Source: Henckelia pumila (taxonomy: Eukaryota; Streptophyta; Magnoliopsida; Lamiales; Gesneriaceae). From it: a stretch of 64,000 nucleotides of DNA. The notes below the pieces were generated by a model. The model saw only the letters and a list, made by a program, of their open reading frames with translations, made no database searches and was not told the DNA's origin. Both the position numbers and the translations under genes were made by a program. Position 1 is the first letter of the stretch, and each line of letters opens with the position of its first letter. The DNA lies in contig NC_133121.1 in NCBI RefSeq assembly GCF_033568475.1, forward strand, positions 201,138,664 to 201,202,663. Reading direction: 5' to 3'. Positions 36,501 to 47,573 of this stretch are shown piece after piece.

Positions 36501-37614
36501 CATCCTCCCCTATATGAAAGATCTTATTAACCACATTCTTCTTCTTCACCATGTTGTGGAAAAGCTTCGTATTCCTCTCCCCGTCCTCAAGCCAATTACA
36601 AGCAGCTTTCTGCTTTCAAAAATCCGCTTCCATAGCGGTGACTCTAGACAGCTCCTCATTGCACCTGGACAAGAGGGTCCAGCTATGCTTAGAGGGATCT
36701 GCATCACAAGAAGCCTCAGCCAGTGTAACCGAACTCTCCGCCTCAGCGATCTTATCAAAAAGGTTCCCAAAAACATCCCGATTCCACCACTTGAGGTGGC
36801 CCTTCAACCGTTTTAGCTTGGCAAAGAGCCTGGGCATGCCTTGCAAAGAGCAGGGCATGTTCCAGTTCAACCTGACGATTTGAAGGAACCCCGGGTGACA
36901 AGCCCACATGCTCTGGAACCGAAATGAGCTCGGCCCCCGAGCAAAGACAGGAGCAGACAACAAAAGAGGACAATGGTCCGAAACCGTGCGACTGAGGTGT
37001 TCAACTCTGACTGAGTTGAAATGATCACCCCAATCCACAGAGACAAAAACTCTGTCAAGACACTTCCAAATGGACTTATTCGTCCAGGTGAACGAAGAGC
37101 CCTCAAAAACAGCGTCGACCAGCGCAGACTCGAAAACAAAATGATTAAATTCATCCATGGGGAGCTGCCTCCCACCAGAAGAGCCAAGACACTCAGAGGC
37201 ATCCCTCAAGACATTATAATCCCCACCGACAAGCCAAGGACCACCATCAATCTTGACCTGCAGCAAAGAAGCCCATAATTTGCGCCGCTGAATGTAGTCA
37301 CACATGGCATAAACGAAAGAACAAAAAACATGTGTCGGCAAAAAAGAAGCCGACACGCGATGATGGAGGAACTGAGTGTGATCAAAGACACACTCCGCCT
37401 TCACATCGTCTGCCAAAAAAACCCAAATATGACCAGAGAAATTCGAAAGAACTCTCTGGAAACCAAGACGACGGGTCATGAAGCGCTGATCAAGAGCAAT
37501 CATCGGCTCCAGGATAGCCAAGATCTTGACACGCTTATCTTTCACCAAGGCATGAAGCCTCTCATTGGACTCAGAGCTCCTGAGTCCCCTGATGTTCCAA
37601 ATTAGACAGTGCAT
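33517..37614 (-). pseudogene. LINE A ORF2: endonuclease-RT-RNase H, four nonsense codons
   Basis: L1-type ORF2 protein. Endonuclease at the N-terminus (WNIRG, LEP, GGDYN and SDHCPL motifs), RT with GFVPGQMIADN, LDMAKAYDRV, RQGDPLSPLLF and catalytic YADD, a zf-RVT region, and a C-terminal RNase H (NVDGS, AELWA, ETDS, SVADALA). Stops at 36616-36618, 36256-36258, 34540-34542 and 34462-34464, each at a sense codon in unit B. Start Met (MHCLIW) at 37614 lies within the end of ORF1. GGDYN replaces the GGDFN of the other units. Confidence 0.9.
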
Positions 37615-38386
37615 TTGGAACGGGCGGAATAAGGCCCCGTCTTCTTTCTAGACTCCTGGTGAGTCTGCTGTCGCTTCGTGTCAGAACAAAGCGTTCTCTT
37701 GAAGGGTGAGACAGAGAAATCAAAATCCTCATCATATCTCCCAAAATCTCTCCCATCACACGATTCAGTCCCACAGAAGGAACTTGAATCGTCCTCGTTG
37801 ACAAACTCAGTAATCGGGTCGAGGTCCTGACAAAGAGGACCCTGCTGAGAGAAGAGCCCCTCAAAGGAAGGGGTGGAGGAATCCCCAGGAGTCCCAGGAA
37901 GCAAGGGGACGGAGTGGCTACTATGATTCAGAGAGAAATGAACAGTAGCCTCAAAGGCAGGCACAGGGACGTCCTGCGGAAAACCAAGCTCCATCTCGCC
38001 AACCACTGAAGAGGCACCAATCTCTTCCTCCACCTGGCGAAACCAAGAAAGGGCCAAGCAGGGGTCAGGTCCCTCATGGGGAGCGACAACTGACTGTGGG
38101 TCAGGAGCACCAGCATCTCCTCCCATCGCAGTATCACTGCACCCATAAGCAATGTCCTCAACAACATCTGGACAGCCTGAGGAGGTGGCTGCCGCTGCTG
38201 GTTACGCCTTCTCTTCTTAGCGGTCCAAGTGCCCGCACCAGGGGCAAAAGGAGCAGGGCCTCCCGGGGCCACTGAAGGGCCCGCCTCCTGAGGCTGCGGA
38301 GGAGGGTTCCCGATCACAACCTTATCCTTCCCAACAAAAGGCTTTGGGCGAGGAGGTCTTGGGTTCTTCCCGTGGGAATAGCACAC

Positions 38387-38941
38387 TGTGAGACCTCGTT
38401 TCTAATCAACTAATATCGGACAAAACAACCGATAAGTAAACGAGAAACAAAGATTAGAAGCAACCAAAGATTTTTTTTTTTTGAAAGAAGGCTCGCGCGC
38501 CCGCGCTGAATTCAGCGTTCCCGCGCTCTAAGGAAGCGCGCCCGCGCCCTTTCCTCGCAAAGAGGCCGCGCGCCCGGGCCGTCCTCTTGCCCAGAAATAT
38601 TAAGGTACCAAAATAAACTCAACAAAACCTAAACACTTGCATTAAAAGTATTTGACAAGCCAATAACAATACAAGAAAGGTTTAGGGAAGAGAAACATTC
38701 CATTCGGTAGTACCTACATCGATTCTTTCTTACAATACGAGAAACGTTGGAGGAGAAGAATGAATGAAGGAGAAAGAGTCAAACAAGCTTAAATATCTAA
38801 TTAAGTCCAAAATTGCATTTTAGTCCCTGAAAAATCCAAAATTTTCAAAAAGGACCCTGATCAAAATCAAGTCTGCTCTTGAACTCTGGAATCTTCGATT
38901 ATCTCAATTAAAGTCAATTAAGATAAAATCAGGGTGTTACA
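38387..38941 (-). repeat. Solo Gypsy LTR inside LINE A ORF1
   Basis: On the plus strand TGTGAGACCTCG...GGTGTTACA, 555 bases, flanked by the 5-base target duplication CACAC (38382-38386 and 38942-38946). It is a shorter relative of the LTRs at 5607 and 27628. A GC-rich repeated block (GCGCGCCCGCGC) at about 38490-38580 sits where the other LTRs have palindromic cassettes. No internal element sequence remains. Confidence 0.92.
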
Positions 38942-39671
38942 CACACAGAGGTAGAATGACCCAACATCTTGCAATCAGTACAGAAGGAGGAGACCTTCTC
39001 ATATACTACCTCAATCTCTTGGGTGTGCTCACCCCATCCAACCCACACGTGCTTAATTCGCTCCTCAAGCACATTCATTTCCACACAAACATGGGCAAAT
39101 GCCCCTCTCGATCTCTCTGCCGTATGCTCATCCATTTTAATTGGATTCCCAAGAACTCTGGCGATAGCATACAGGCTCTTCTTGTGATACAAGTGCAAGG
39201 GAAGCTCAGGAAATCTGACCCAGACTGGGGCAATAGGTGACTCTGCCTCAAACTTGAATTCTGGGGTCCACTTGGAAAATCGGATCCCGACTGCTCCCAC
39301 AAAATCCCTCCCTTCGTCCAAAGACGAGCAAAGTCCTCTTCACAAGAAAGAGTGATGACCAAATATCCCCAAGGGAGGAATTTCAGATTAAAAGAAGTTT
39401 TAAAACCCATTTGAGAAAAAGTAGTTGAAATCAGTCTCTTGGGAGCAGTGGACCGATTTCCAATAATTTTGCCCACCAAAGAAAACTTAAAAGGCTCAAT
39501 TAGGGAGGAAATTACCTCATTCGGGAATCGAATACCCGATTTTCCATCCCGAAAAGTCGGCTCCGGAAGATTTTCCAATGAACTGATCACATCAGCAAAG
39601 CTTTTCCTCGAGGCTCGAGGAGATGGAGGCGCTAAAGCATCCCGAAAAGAAACAGGGACTGAATCAGCAAT

Positions 39672-39960
39672 TTTGGAGCTAGAGTTGACTAGCTGGTCAA
39701 CAATTTTGACCTGAACATCACCAATTTTGGCTTGAGGTTCCAAGTTAACCATTTGAAGGTCAACATCATCAATTTTGACTTCAGAGTCAACAATTTTGAC
39801 CGGGTTGACCATAAGGTCAACAATTTTGACTGCGTTGACCGAGAAGTCAACAATTTTGACCAAAATATCAAAGTCAACAGATTGACTAGATTCAACACCA
39901 ATTTTGATCGCGGAGTCAACAATTTTGATCGGGTTGACCACGAGTTGACCAGCTGAGTTG
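39672..39960 (-). repeat. VKIVD-encoding minisatellite in ORF1
   Basis: GTCAACAATTTTGAC, itself an inverted repeat, recurs at least four times perfectly, plus degenerate copies, with TTGACC words between. On the coding strand it encodes repeated VKIVD. A shorter version occurs in unit C at about 54220-54300. Confidence 0.8.
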
Positions 39961-40557
39961 ACACAGTGAATGCGGCCAGGTGACTCGCCCGAGTTGACTC
40001 GCGAGTCATCGGTCGGAGTACCACCGAGGGCCGGCGAGGTGGTGGAGAACACAAATTTGGGGTTCATGTGTGCAGACTCGGGCAGAAGAGGGGTAAAATA
40101 GCCTTGACTCGGTCCGTGACTCGCCGAAAAATCTTGGAATTGGGCATTTAACACCGGCGGCGAGGAACCAGAAACAATAACCGGTCTTGGCGTGAACAGT
40201 GATTGCGGGCATTCAGAAGCTGATTCCGACGAGCACAGGGACGAAGGAGGAACAGGGAAGATCGTAAAATGATCATGAGGAAAAGGCGATTCAAAAGCAT
40301 GGGTGGAAGTGCCAGAAAAAAGAATGGTCGTGAAACTGGTCGGAGAAGGTGACGAAGCCGAAACTTTAGGTGACGATTTGGCCGGCCAAATGACGTCCGA
40401 TTGGCCTGAAATTTTGAGCGTAGCTTCGTCTCGAAGAGGCGCATCCTGTGGTGGGTCGGGCCAGCCGAGAACCGGTGGCGTCATGGCGGCGACGACAGCT
40501 GCTATTTTAGGAAAGTTGAAGGGCAAATTTGGGAGAAAAAAAGGCTAAAGAGAACAT

Positions 40558-40837
40558 TTTTAGGGTTTTTTAAAAAAACTGGTTTAGGGTTTTGGATATG
40601 CACACTCTTAAGATTGGAGATGTTGCTTATCGTAAGAATTATATAAAATGTCAAATTAAAAATATTAAAACAAAGGGCATAAAAATATTTGACTTTGAAA
40701 ACAAGGGACCCAAATCAGAACTTAAGCATGCAATTAGAAGAAATGTGCATGAAGAAAATAATCTTCATGGAGAAAACAAAGTCTATGCTAGAAGGAGGGC
40801 ATGAACCACAATAAAAGAACACATCTCGTAATATCAA

Positions 40838-40869
<32 letters not shown>

Positions 40870-40871
40870 TT
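40558..40871. other. Foreign filler between LINE A and telomere array
   Basis: Starts TTTTAGGG, then TTTTTTAAAAAAACTGG (resembling the extreme LINE 3' end), then TTTAGGG, then about 250 bases (40595-40837) with no recognised origin, ending in a tRNA 3' fragment. An open frame of 70 codons (40592-40804) has no recognisable similarity and is probably chance. Confidence 0.6.
40838..40870 (-). tRNA. tRNA 3' fragment (probably tRNA-Leu), not a complete gene
   Basis: The minus strand reads a five-pair T-stem GTGGG/CCCAC around a TTCAAAT loop, followed by acceptor strand AGCTGTC and discriminator A, with no encoded CCA. The preceding AAAGGGC resembles the end of a long variable arm, pointing to a class II tRNA such as Leu. 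D-arm, anticodon arm and 5' acceptor strand are absent, so it is not a functional gene. It abuts telomeric repeats. Confidence 0.75.
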
Positions 40872-40874
40872 AGA

Positions 40875-41104
40875 GTTTAGGGTTTAGGGTTTTAGGGTTT
40901 TGGGTTTTGGGTTTAGGGTTTTGGGTTTAGGGGTTTAGGGTTCGGGGTTTAGGGTTTAGGGTTTAGGGTTTTGGGTTTTGGTTTCAGGGTTCAGGGTTCA
41001 GGGTTCAGGGTTTAGGGTTTAGGGTTTAGGGTTTAGGGTTTAGGGTTTTAGGGTTTTAGGGTTTAGGTTTTAGGTTTTAGGGTTTAGGGTTTAGGGTTTA
41101 GGGT

Positions 41105-41142
<38 letters not shown>

Positions 41143-41286
41143 TGGTTCAGGGTTTGGGGTTCAGGGTTCATGGGTTCAGGGTTCAGGGTTCACGGTTCAG
41201 GGTTTAGGGTTCAGGGTTCAGGGTTCAGGGTTCAGGGTTTAGGGTTTAGGGTTTAGGGTTAAGGGTTCAGGGTTCAGGGTTTAGGG
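40875..41286 (+). repeat. Degenerate telomere array between LINE A and B
   Basis: About 410 bases of seven-base units: TTTAGGG with blocks of TTCAGGG, TTGAGGG (at least six in a row near 41102-41143), TTTTGGG and eight-base TTTTAGGG. G-rich strand on plus, same polarity as all other telomere blocks here. Confidence 0.97.
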
Positions 41287-41303
41287 TTTTTTTTTTTTTT
41301 TTT

Positions 41304-42204
41304 AAAAAAACACCGCCGGGAGCGGGGAGTTAGGCAGACCCCTACCTGTATATAAACATAAAAAAGCGATACAAATAAAACCTAACGGAGGAGGGGGACT
41401 AGGCCAAGACCTCCCCAAAAGGCTATACAAAGGTAATAAGAATATCAGAACAGATAGGGTATCGAAAATATGCAACCAAAGCATCCCTAGAAAATAAGTA
41501 TAAACAAATAACATCAATAATAGCTAACTAAATCAACGTCAGCAGTCATCCTGAGCAGCAAAAGCTAGAAGAGAGCCACAGCTCGGCCCAGCAAAATCAA
41601 AAACGGACACTGAGGCGCGAAGAGTGGCTGGTATCAGCCTGTGCAGTAAAACCTAGAGGAGATCCACAACTCCAGGCCAGCAAAATCAAATCCGACACTA
41701 AAGCGCGAAAAGAGGCTGGCACTATCCAGAGCTGAACAAACGATCAAAGCTATGCAAGAAATATGTCCAAAAGTCATGATCAGCTGGGAAGTCACTATAC
41801 ATAGGCCGCGAGGAAAAAGGGGAGCGACCGCAAACCAGCAGACCCAGAGCAAAAAAGCAGGAGAATGGCGAAGGAAACTCAAGCCATAACCTAACTCCCA
41901 AGAAGACTGGAAATCCAAAAAGCGAGGGGCACGAGAGACCGCCCACAAAACATCCAAACAACAGCAAGAACCAGGCAAGGGGAAGCACAGAGAGCGCCTG
42001 ATGATCCATCACCCTGAAGAAAGCAAAGCAAGCGACAGGGGAACAGACTAACTCCAAAAACTTCGGAAAAGGGCCGGAGAGCTGTACCTGCAAAGAAAAA
42101 TAAATAGCTACATATATCTAAATCTAGGATGACCTAGACCAAAAAGGAGGGCAAACAAAGAAAAAGAAAGCCCAAGAGAAACGGCTATAAGCGAGCGTGA
42201 GGCT
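41304..42204 (-). other. 3' untranslated region of LINE B
   Basis: Shared tail at the left. A short segment around 41560-41640 is partly repeated at 41640-41700 (GCAGTAAAAGC-like words and GACACTGAGGCGCG). Stem-loop TCTAGGATGACCTAGA at 42123-42138. No coding function supported. Confidence 0.65.
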
Positions 42205-45200
42205 CTAAGAAAACCTAGATCTAAGGTAAGGAAGCCCGGAAGAGTCAGAACGGGCCAACGCAGCGATGGGAGTGGTTAAAGAAACACCAATCTCCAACAA
42301 ACACTGCCTATGATCATGAGCCTGCCGCGCCAACGCATCCGCAACCGAATTCCCTTCCCGATAGATATACGAGAAATGAACCGGCCTATTCCGCACCAAA
42401 ACACGCGTCCTCGAAACAATATGGTCCAAATCCCAACGGCACCTCCGAGATATAAGAATCTGAATAGCAATCTGGGAATCAGTTTCAATCCAAAGGGGAA
42501 AAAGGCTAAGGTCAGAACAGAGAAGAATACCCCTCCAAATCGCCCAGAGTTCTGCACGGACATTGGACCCCAAACCAATGAACTCACTAAAAAACGCCAA
42601 GACCCTACCAGAAGAATCCCGGACAACCCCCCCCACAGACGACTCACCCGGGTTACCTCTTGAGCTCCCATCCACATTGAGCTTGAAGGACCCAGGTGGA
42701 GGCCTCAACCAATGGACGATCGCAGTCTTGTGAATCCATTGGAGGCCGACCGAGATGCCCATCTTCCTTGCAGCCTGCAAAGCCCTCAGCCAAAGACGGG
42801 GCTTGATAACAGTTGCGGAATGAGCAAGTCTCAAATAAGACAAAATTTGGAACTTAACCTTCTCCGCAGAGTAGGGTAAGTGACGGTGCTTAGTATCATT
42901 GCGTGCAGTCCAGAGGAACCAAAGCACGACAAAAGGAATGAATTCCCTCACATTACCCCCCGGAGACCACTCGCGACCCCTTTTCCAAGCACTGAGAAAC
43001 AGACTGAAGTTCTCAGTGGCAGGGATGCGAACTCTCAAGATAGCCCCAAAGAAATGCCACACAGAGCGGGCGATGGGACCGTCGATGAAAATGTGAGTAA
43101 ATGTCTCCGACATCTCACAGCACTGGCACTTGGACACAAGGGAGAAACCCTGCTGCTGGAGCACCTCATCCACAGGCAACCACCGATGCCAAAACCTCCA
43201 CAGAAAGAAGGACATGGTGGGCCTCATCCAGTGACCCCAACAGGGAGTAAAGATATCCGAGACCGAGCCTCTCGGTCTGACCTGCTCCCAAGCAGATCTC
43301 ACAGAAAAGGCACCATTGGTGCTGTGGATCCAGATAGACGCATCCGGTTCATCCACCAAAACAGGAATCTGAACGATCTCCTCCGCCACCGAGGGAGCGA
43401 AGACAGCGCAAAGGAGATCAAAATCACAGTCTCCCTCCAAAAGGAAGCTGAAAACACGCACACACCGATCCCCTCTGACATTACACCTGCTCGACAAAGG
43501 GGCATCACCCAACCAAGTATCATCCCAAAAGGAGACATCCCCAAGACCAATCCTCCACCGGATACCAGGCTCCGCACGAGGTCTAATCTGGAGCAAGCGC
43601 CTCCAAGTAGGGGAAATGGCTCCACGAGAAGGAGCACAAATAGGGCTGACAGTCCGGCAATACTTCCTCGAAAGGAATCTCGCCCAGAGAGAGGAACCCT
43701 GCCGGAATCTAAACCACAGCTTCATGGAAAAGCTATCAACAATGTCCTTGAGCCTGCGAAAACCCAGGCCTCCTTCTTTCACAAGGAGACAGGTGCGAGA
43801 CCAGCGGGCCCAGTGCCACTTCTTTTCTAAGGGTCTGGAGCCCCAAAGAAAAGCATTGAAAATACGCTCCAATTTCTCCAAAACAGCCAAAGGAGGCTGG
43901 ATCACCTGGCAGAGATAGATCGGGATCGAAAGGAGCACACTGCGGAGCAGCGTCATCCTACTCCCAGGAGCAAGGGAACGGGACTCCCAGCCCTCCAGAT
44001 TTTTCCGGACCGACTGCAGAAGAGGCTCAAAGAGAGAGCACTTGCGGTTCCCACGGAAAAGCGGAGCTCCAAGGTATTTCAAGGGCAGCTGCCCCTCCGC
44101 AAATCCAGTGATTTGCAGCAAACGGGAGCGGCGACGAGCGGTCCAGCCCGGAGGAAAGATCATAGCACTCTTGGCCACATTAACGAGCTGGCCCAAACAA
44201 TTTTCATAGTGAGCCAGAAAATCTTTGAGACGCTGAAGACCACGGGATCCCCCATTGGAAAAAATAATGACATCGTCAGCATAGGCCAAATGGGAAATCG
44301 GCAAATCACACCCAGACCGATACCTCAAATCAGCATGCTGGAGGAACAACCGGTCCAAGCCACGGGACAGATACTCCGCTCCAAGAATAAAGAGGAGGGG
44401 AGATAAAGGGTCACCCTGTCTCAGGCCTCTCGAGGAAGCAAAGAAACCAGCAGGGGTACCATTGACATTAACCGAGAACTTGCAAAAAGAAATGCAAGCC
44501 CTCACCATTCTCACAACCTGCTCCGAAAAACCAAACCTTCGGAGGACATCCAGAAGAAAAGACCATTGGACTCTATCATAGGCCTTAGCCATGTCCAATT
44601 TCAGAATGACATTACCACCACGGGCAGGGAGATTAAGACTGTGAGTGAGCTCATGCGCGAGAAGGATATTGTCAGCAATCATCTGCCCCGGCACAAAGCC
44701 ACTCTGACTCTGAGAAACGAGTCTCCCCACCACCGACCGCAGACGAGAATATAAAAGCTTCGAGATAATCTTGTTGGAAACATTACACAAGTTGATGGGA
44801 CGGAAGTCCGTCCAAGCTTGCGCACCCTCGACTTTTGGGATCAAAGTGATCGTGGTGGCAGTGAAGCCCTGGGGCATAAGAGAGCCCCGAAAGAAATCAA
44901 GGACAGCGTCCATGACATCATGCTGCACAAAATCCCAGCAGCTCTGAAAGAAAACCGAAGAAAACCCATCGGGGCCCGCCACACTATCCCGAGGGATGGA
45001 AAAGACGACAGCACGTACCTCCTCCAAGGAAGGTGCGGCGGCAAAGCTATGGTTCTCCTCCTCCGAAATCTCCTAGGAGAAGCCAAAAAAATCCGGAAGA
45101 TCCAGGACAAAAGGATCTCCAGTGAGGAGGCGCTCGAAATAGGCAGCCCCAGACTGCTTGATGAGACCAGGAGAGGTGAGGCAATTACCATCCTCCCAAA

Positions 45201-46302
45201 TACGAAAGATCTTATTAATCACATTCTTCTTCTTCACCATGTTGTGGAAAAGCTTCGTATTCCTCTCCCCGTCCTCAAGCCAATTACAAGCAGCTTTCTG
45301 CTTCCAAAAATCCGCTTCCATAGCGGTGACTCTAGACAGCTCCTCATTGCATCTGGACAAGAGGGTCCAGCTATGCTCAGAGGGATCCGCTTCACAGGCA
45401 GCCTCAGCTAGTCTAACCGACCTCTCCGCCTCAGCGATCTTATCAAAAAGGTTCCCAAAAACATCCCGGTTCCACCACTTGAGGTGGCCCTTCAACCGTT
45501 TCAGCTTGGCAAAGAGCCTGGGCATGCCTTGCAAAGAGCAGGGCATGTTCCAGTTCAGCCTGACGGTTTGAAGGAACCCCGGGTGCCAAGTCCACATGCT
45601 CTGGAACCGAAACGAGCTCGGCCCCCGAGCAAAGACAGGAGCAGACACCAAAAGAGGACAATGATCCGAAACCGTGCGACTGAGGTGTTCAACCCTGATA
45701 GAGTTGAAATGGTCACCCCAATCCACAGTAACAAAAACTCTGTCAAGACGCTTCCAAATGGACTTATTCGTCCAGGTGAACGAAGAGCCCTCAAAACCAG
45801 CGTCAACCAGTGCAGACTCAAAAACAAAATGATTAAACTCGTCCATGGGGAGCTGCCTCCCACCAGAAGAGCCAAGACACTCGGAGGCATCCCTCACGAC
45901 ATTAAAATCCCCCCCGACAAGCCAAGGACCACCAACAGGCTTGACCTGCAGCAAAGAAGCCCACAAGTCGCGCCGTAAAGTGTAGTCACACTTGGCATAC
46001 ACGAAAGAGCAAAAAACATGAGTCGGCAAAAAGGGAGCCGCCATGCGAAGATGGAGGAACTGAGCGTGATCAAGGACACACTCCGCCTTCACATCGTCCG
46101 CCAAAAAAACCCAAATATGACCAGAGACATTCGACAGAACTCTCTGTAAACCAAGGCGACGGGTCATGAAGCGCTGGTCAAGTGCAATCATCGGCTCCAA
46201 GATAGCCAAGATCTTGACACGCTTATCTTTCACCAAGGCATGAAGCCTCTCCTGGGACTCAGAGCTCCTGAGTCCCCTGATGTTCCAAATTAGGCACTGC
46301 AT
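42205..46302 (-). pseudogene. LINE B ORF2: endonuclease-RT-RNase H with a single nonsense codon
   Basis: 1365 codons. Endonuclease about residues 1-235 (WNIRG, LEP, GGDFN, SDHCPL), RT about 440-760 (LIPKVEGAQAW, GFVPGQMIADN, KLDMAKAYDRV, RQGDPLSPLLF, YADD near residue 678), zf-RVT about 1010-1080 (PTMSFFLWRFWHRWLP; CQCC), RNase H about 1205-1335 (NVDGSSRGNPGE, AELWA, ETDS, SVADALA). The only lesion I see is TAG at 45073-45075, where the sister unit has Leu. The enzyme would copy element RNA from a nicked or free 3' end. Start Met 46302 overlaps the end of ORF1 by 13 bases. Confidence 0.93.
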
Positions 46303-47516
46303 TTGGAACGGGTGGAGTAAGGCCCCGTCTTCTTTCTAGACTCCTGGCGAGTCTGCTGTCGCTTCGTGTCAGAACGAAGAGTTCTCTTAGAGGGTGAGAC
46401 AGAGAAATCAAAATCCTCATCATATCTCCCAAAATCTCTCCCATCACACGATTCAGTCCCACAGAAGGAACTTGAGTCGTCCTCGCTGACAAACTCAGTG
46501 ATCGGATCAACGTCCTGACAAAAAGTACCCTGCTGAGAGACAAGCCCCTCAAAGGACGGGGCGGAGGACTCCACAGGAGTCCCAGGAAGCGAGGGGATGG
46601 AGTGGCTACTGTGATTCAGAGTGCAGGTATCAGTAGCCTCCAAGGAAGGCACAGGAATAGCTTGCGGAAAACCAAGATCCATCTCACCGACCCCTGAAGA
46701 AGCACCAACCTCTTCCTCCACCTCACGAGCCCAAGAAAGGGCCAAGCCGAGGTCAGGTCCCTCATGGGGAGCGACAACTGACTGCGGGGCGGGAGCACCA
46801 GCATCACCTCCCATCGTAGCATCACTACACCCAGAAGCAAGGTCCTTAACAACATCTCCATCCACAGGGAGATCTGGACTCTGCTCAGCAGACTCAAAAG
46901 GAGCCTCAGTCCTCAACTCATAGCGACAAAGATCAGGCTCCTCAGGTAAAGACTCAAGAACTTGGAAGACATTCTGAGTACGCGGGGCAGCCTGAGGAGG
47001 TGGCCGCCGCCGCTGGTTATGTCTTCTCTTTTTTGTGGTCCAAGTGCCCGCACCAGGGGCAAAAGGAGCAGGGCCACCCGGGGTCACTGAGTGACCTGCC
47101 TCCTGAGGCTGCGGAGGAGGGTTCTCGGTCACAACCTTTTCCTTCCCAACGGAGGGCTTTGGACGAGGAGGTCTTGGGTTTTTCCCGTGGGAATAGCACA
47201 CAACGGTAGAATGACCCAACATCTTGCAATCAGTGCAAAAGGACGGGACCTTCTCATAAACTACTTCAATCTCTTGGGTATGCTCACCCCATCCAACCTA
47301 CACGTGCTTAATTCGCTCGTCAAGCACGTTCATTTACACACAAACCCGGGCAAAAGCCCCTCTCGATCTCTCCGCCGTATGCTCATCCAATTTAATTGGA
47401 TTCCCAAGAATTCTGGCGATAGCATACAGACTCTTCTTGTTATACAAGTGCAAGGGAAGCTCAGGAAATCGGACCCAGACTGGGGCAATAGGCGACTCAG
47501 CCTCGAACTTGAATTC
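46290..47516 (-). pseudogene. LINE B ORF1, N-terminally truncated, two nonsense codons
   Basis: Begins inside DUF4283 at the junction with telomere repeats (FKFEAESPIAPVWVRFPELP), with stops at 47334-47336 and 47298-47300. Zinc knuckle starts CTDCKMLGH, then basic GKNPRPPRPKP and a long acidic/serine-rich tail ending SKCSA. The final residues overlap ORF2. Truncated by incomplete reverse transcription or by later erosion. Confidence 0.9.
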
Positions 47517-47540
47517 AGGGTTTAGGGTTTAGGGTTTAGG

Positions 47541-47541
<1 letters not shown>
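47515..47541 (+). repeat. Telomere repeat between LINE B and C
   Basis: TTCAGGG followed by three TTTAGGG, then poly(T) of unit C. The first unit overlaps the last bases of unit B. Confidence 0.95.

Positions 47542-47566
<25 letters not shown>

Positions 47567-47573
<7 letters not shown>

Larger units (their letters stand above)
37602..40484 (-). pseudogene. LINE A ORF1 (Gag-like), frameshifted and split by a solo LTR
   Basis: Nucleic-acid-binding Gag-like protein. The likely start is Met 40484 (MTPPVLG), by comparison with unit C; an in-frame Met lies 14 codons upstream. It has a long P/S-rich N-terminus, VKIVD repeats, DUF4283 (FALVGKI-like block to VCVEMNVLEER) and a zinc knuckle beginning CTDCKMLGH. 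A frameshift near 39300 breaks the frame. An LTR at 38387-38941 is inserted just after the knuckle. The remainder ends at 37602, overlapping ORF2 by 13 bases. Confidence 0.88.
32653..40557 (-). mobile_element. Telomere-associated LINE unit A, full-length but decayed
   Basis: About 7.9 kb including a 555-base solo LTR. Plus-strand order: telomeric GGG, poly(T) 32653-32669, conserved 3' tail (ACCGCCGGAAG, then GGCAGACCCCTACC), 3' untranslated region, ORF2, ORF1, about 75 bases of 5' untranslated region, then TTTTAGGG. Both ORFs are broken. It belongs with unit B in one subfamily, judged by ORF1/ORF2 junction and 3' region. Confidence 0.93.
41287..47516 (-). mobile_element. Telomere-associated LINE unit B, 5'-truncated
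   Basis: About 6.2 kb: poly(T) 41287-41303 next to GGG, conserved 3' tail, 3' untranslated region, ORF2 with one nonsense codon, and ORF1 lacking its N-terminal half. The 5' break at GAATTC (47516) runs into AGGGTTTAGGG with a TTCAGGG-like microhomology. Closest relative in the window is unit A. Confidence 0.95.

Noticed and set aside
40592..40804. 70-codon open frame MDMHTLKIGDV...
   Set aside because: Lysine-rich translation of AT-rich filler between LINE and telomere array; no recognised family.
40838..40870. Complete tRNA gene
   Set aside because: Only the T-arm and 3' acceptor strand are present; anticodon and D arms are missing.
40875..41286. CRISPR-like or ordinary microsatellite array
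   Set aside because: Units are seven-base telomere variants with no spacers and eukaryotic context; best described as an interstitial or subtelomeric telomere array.
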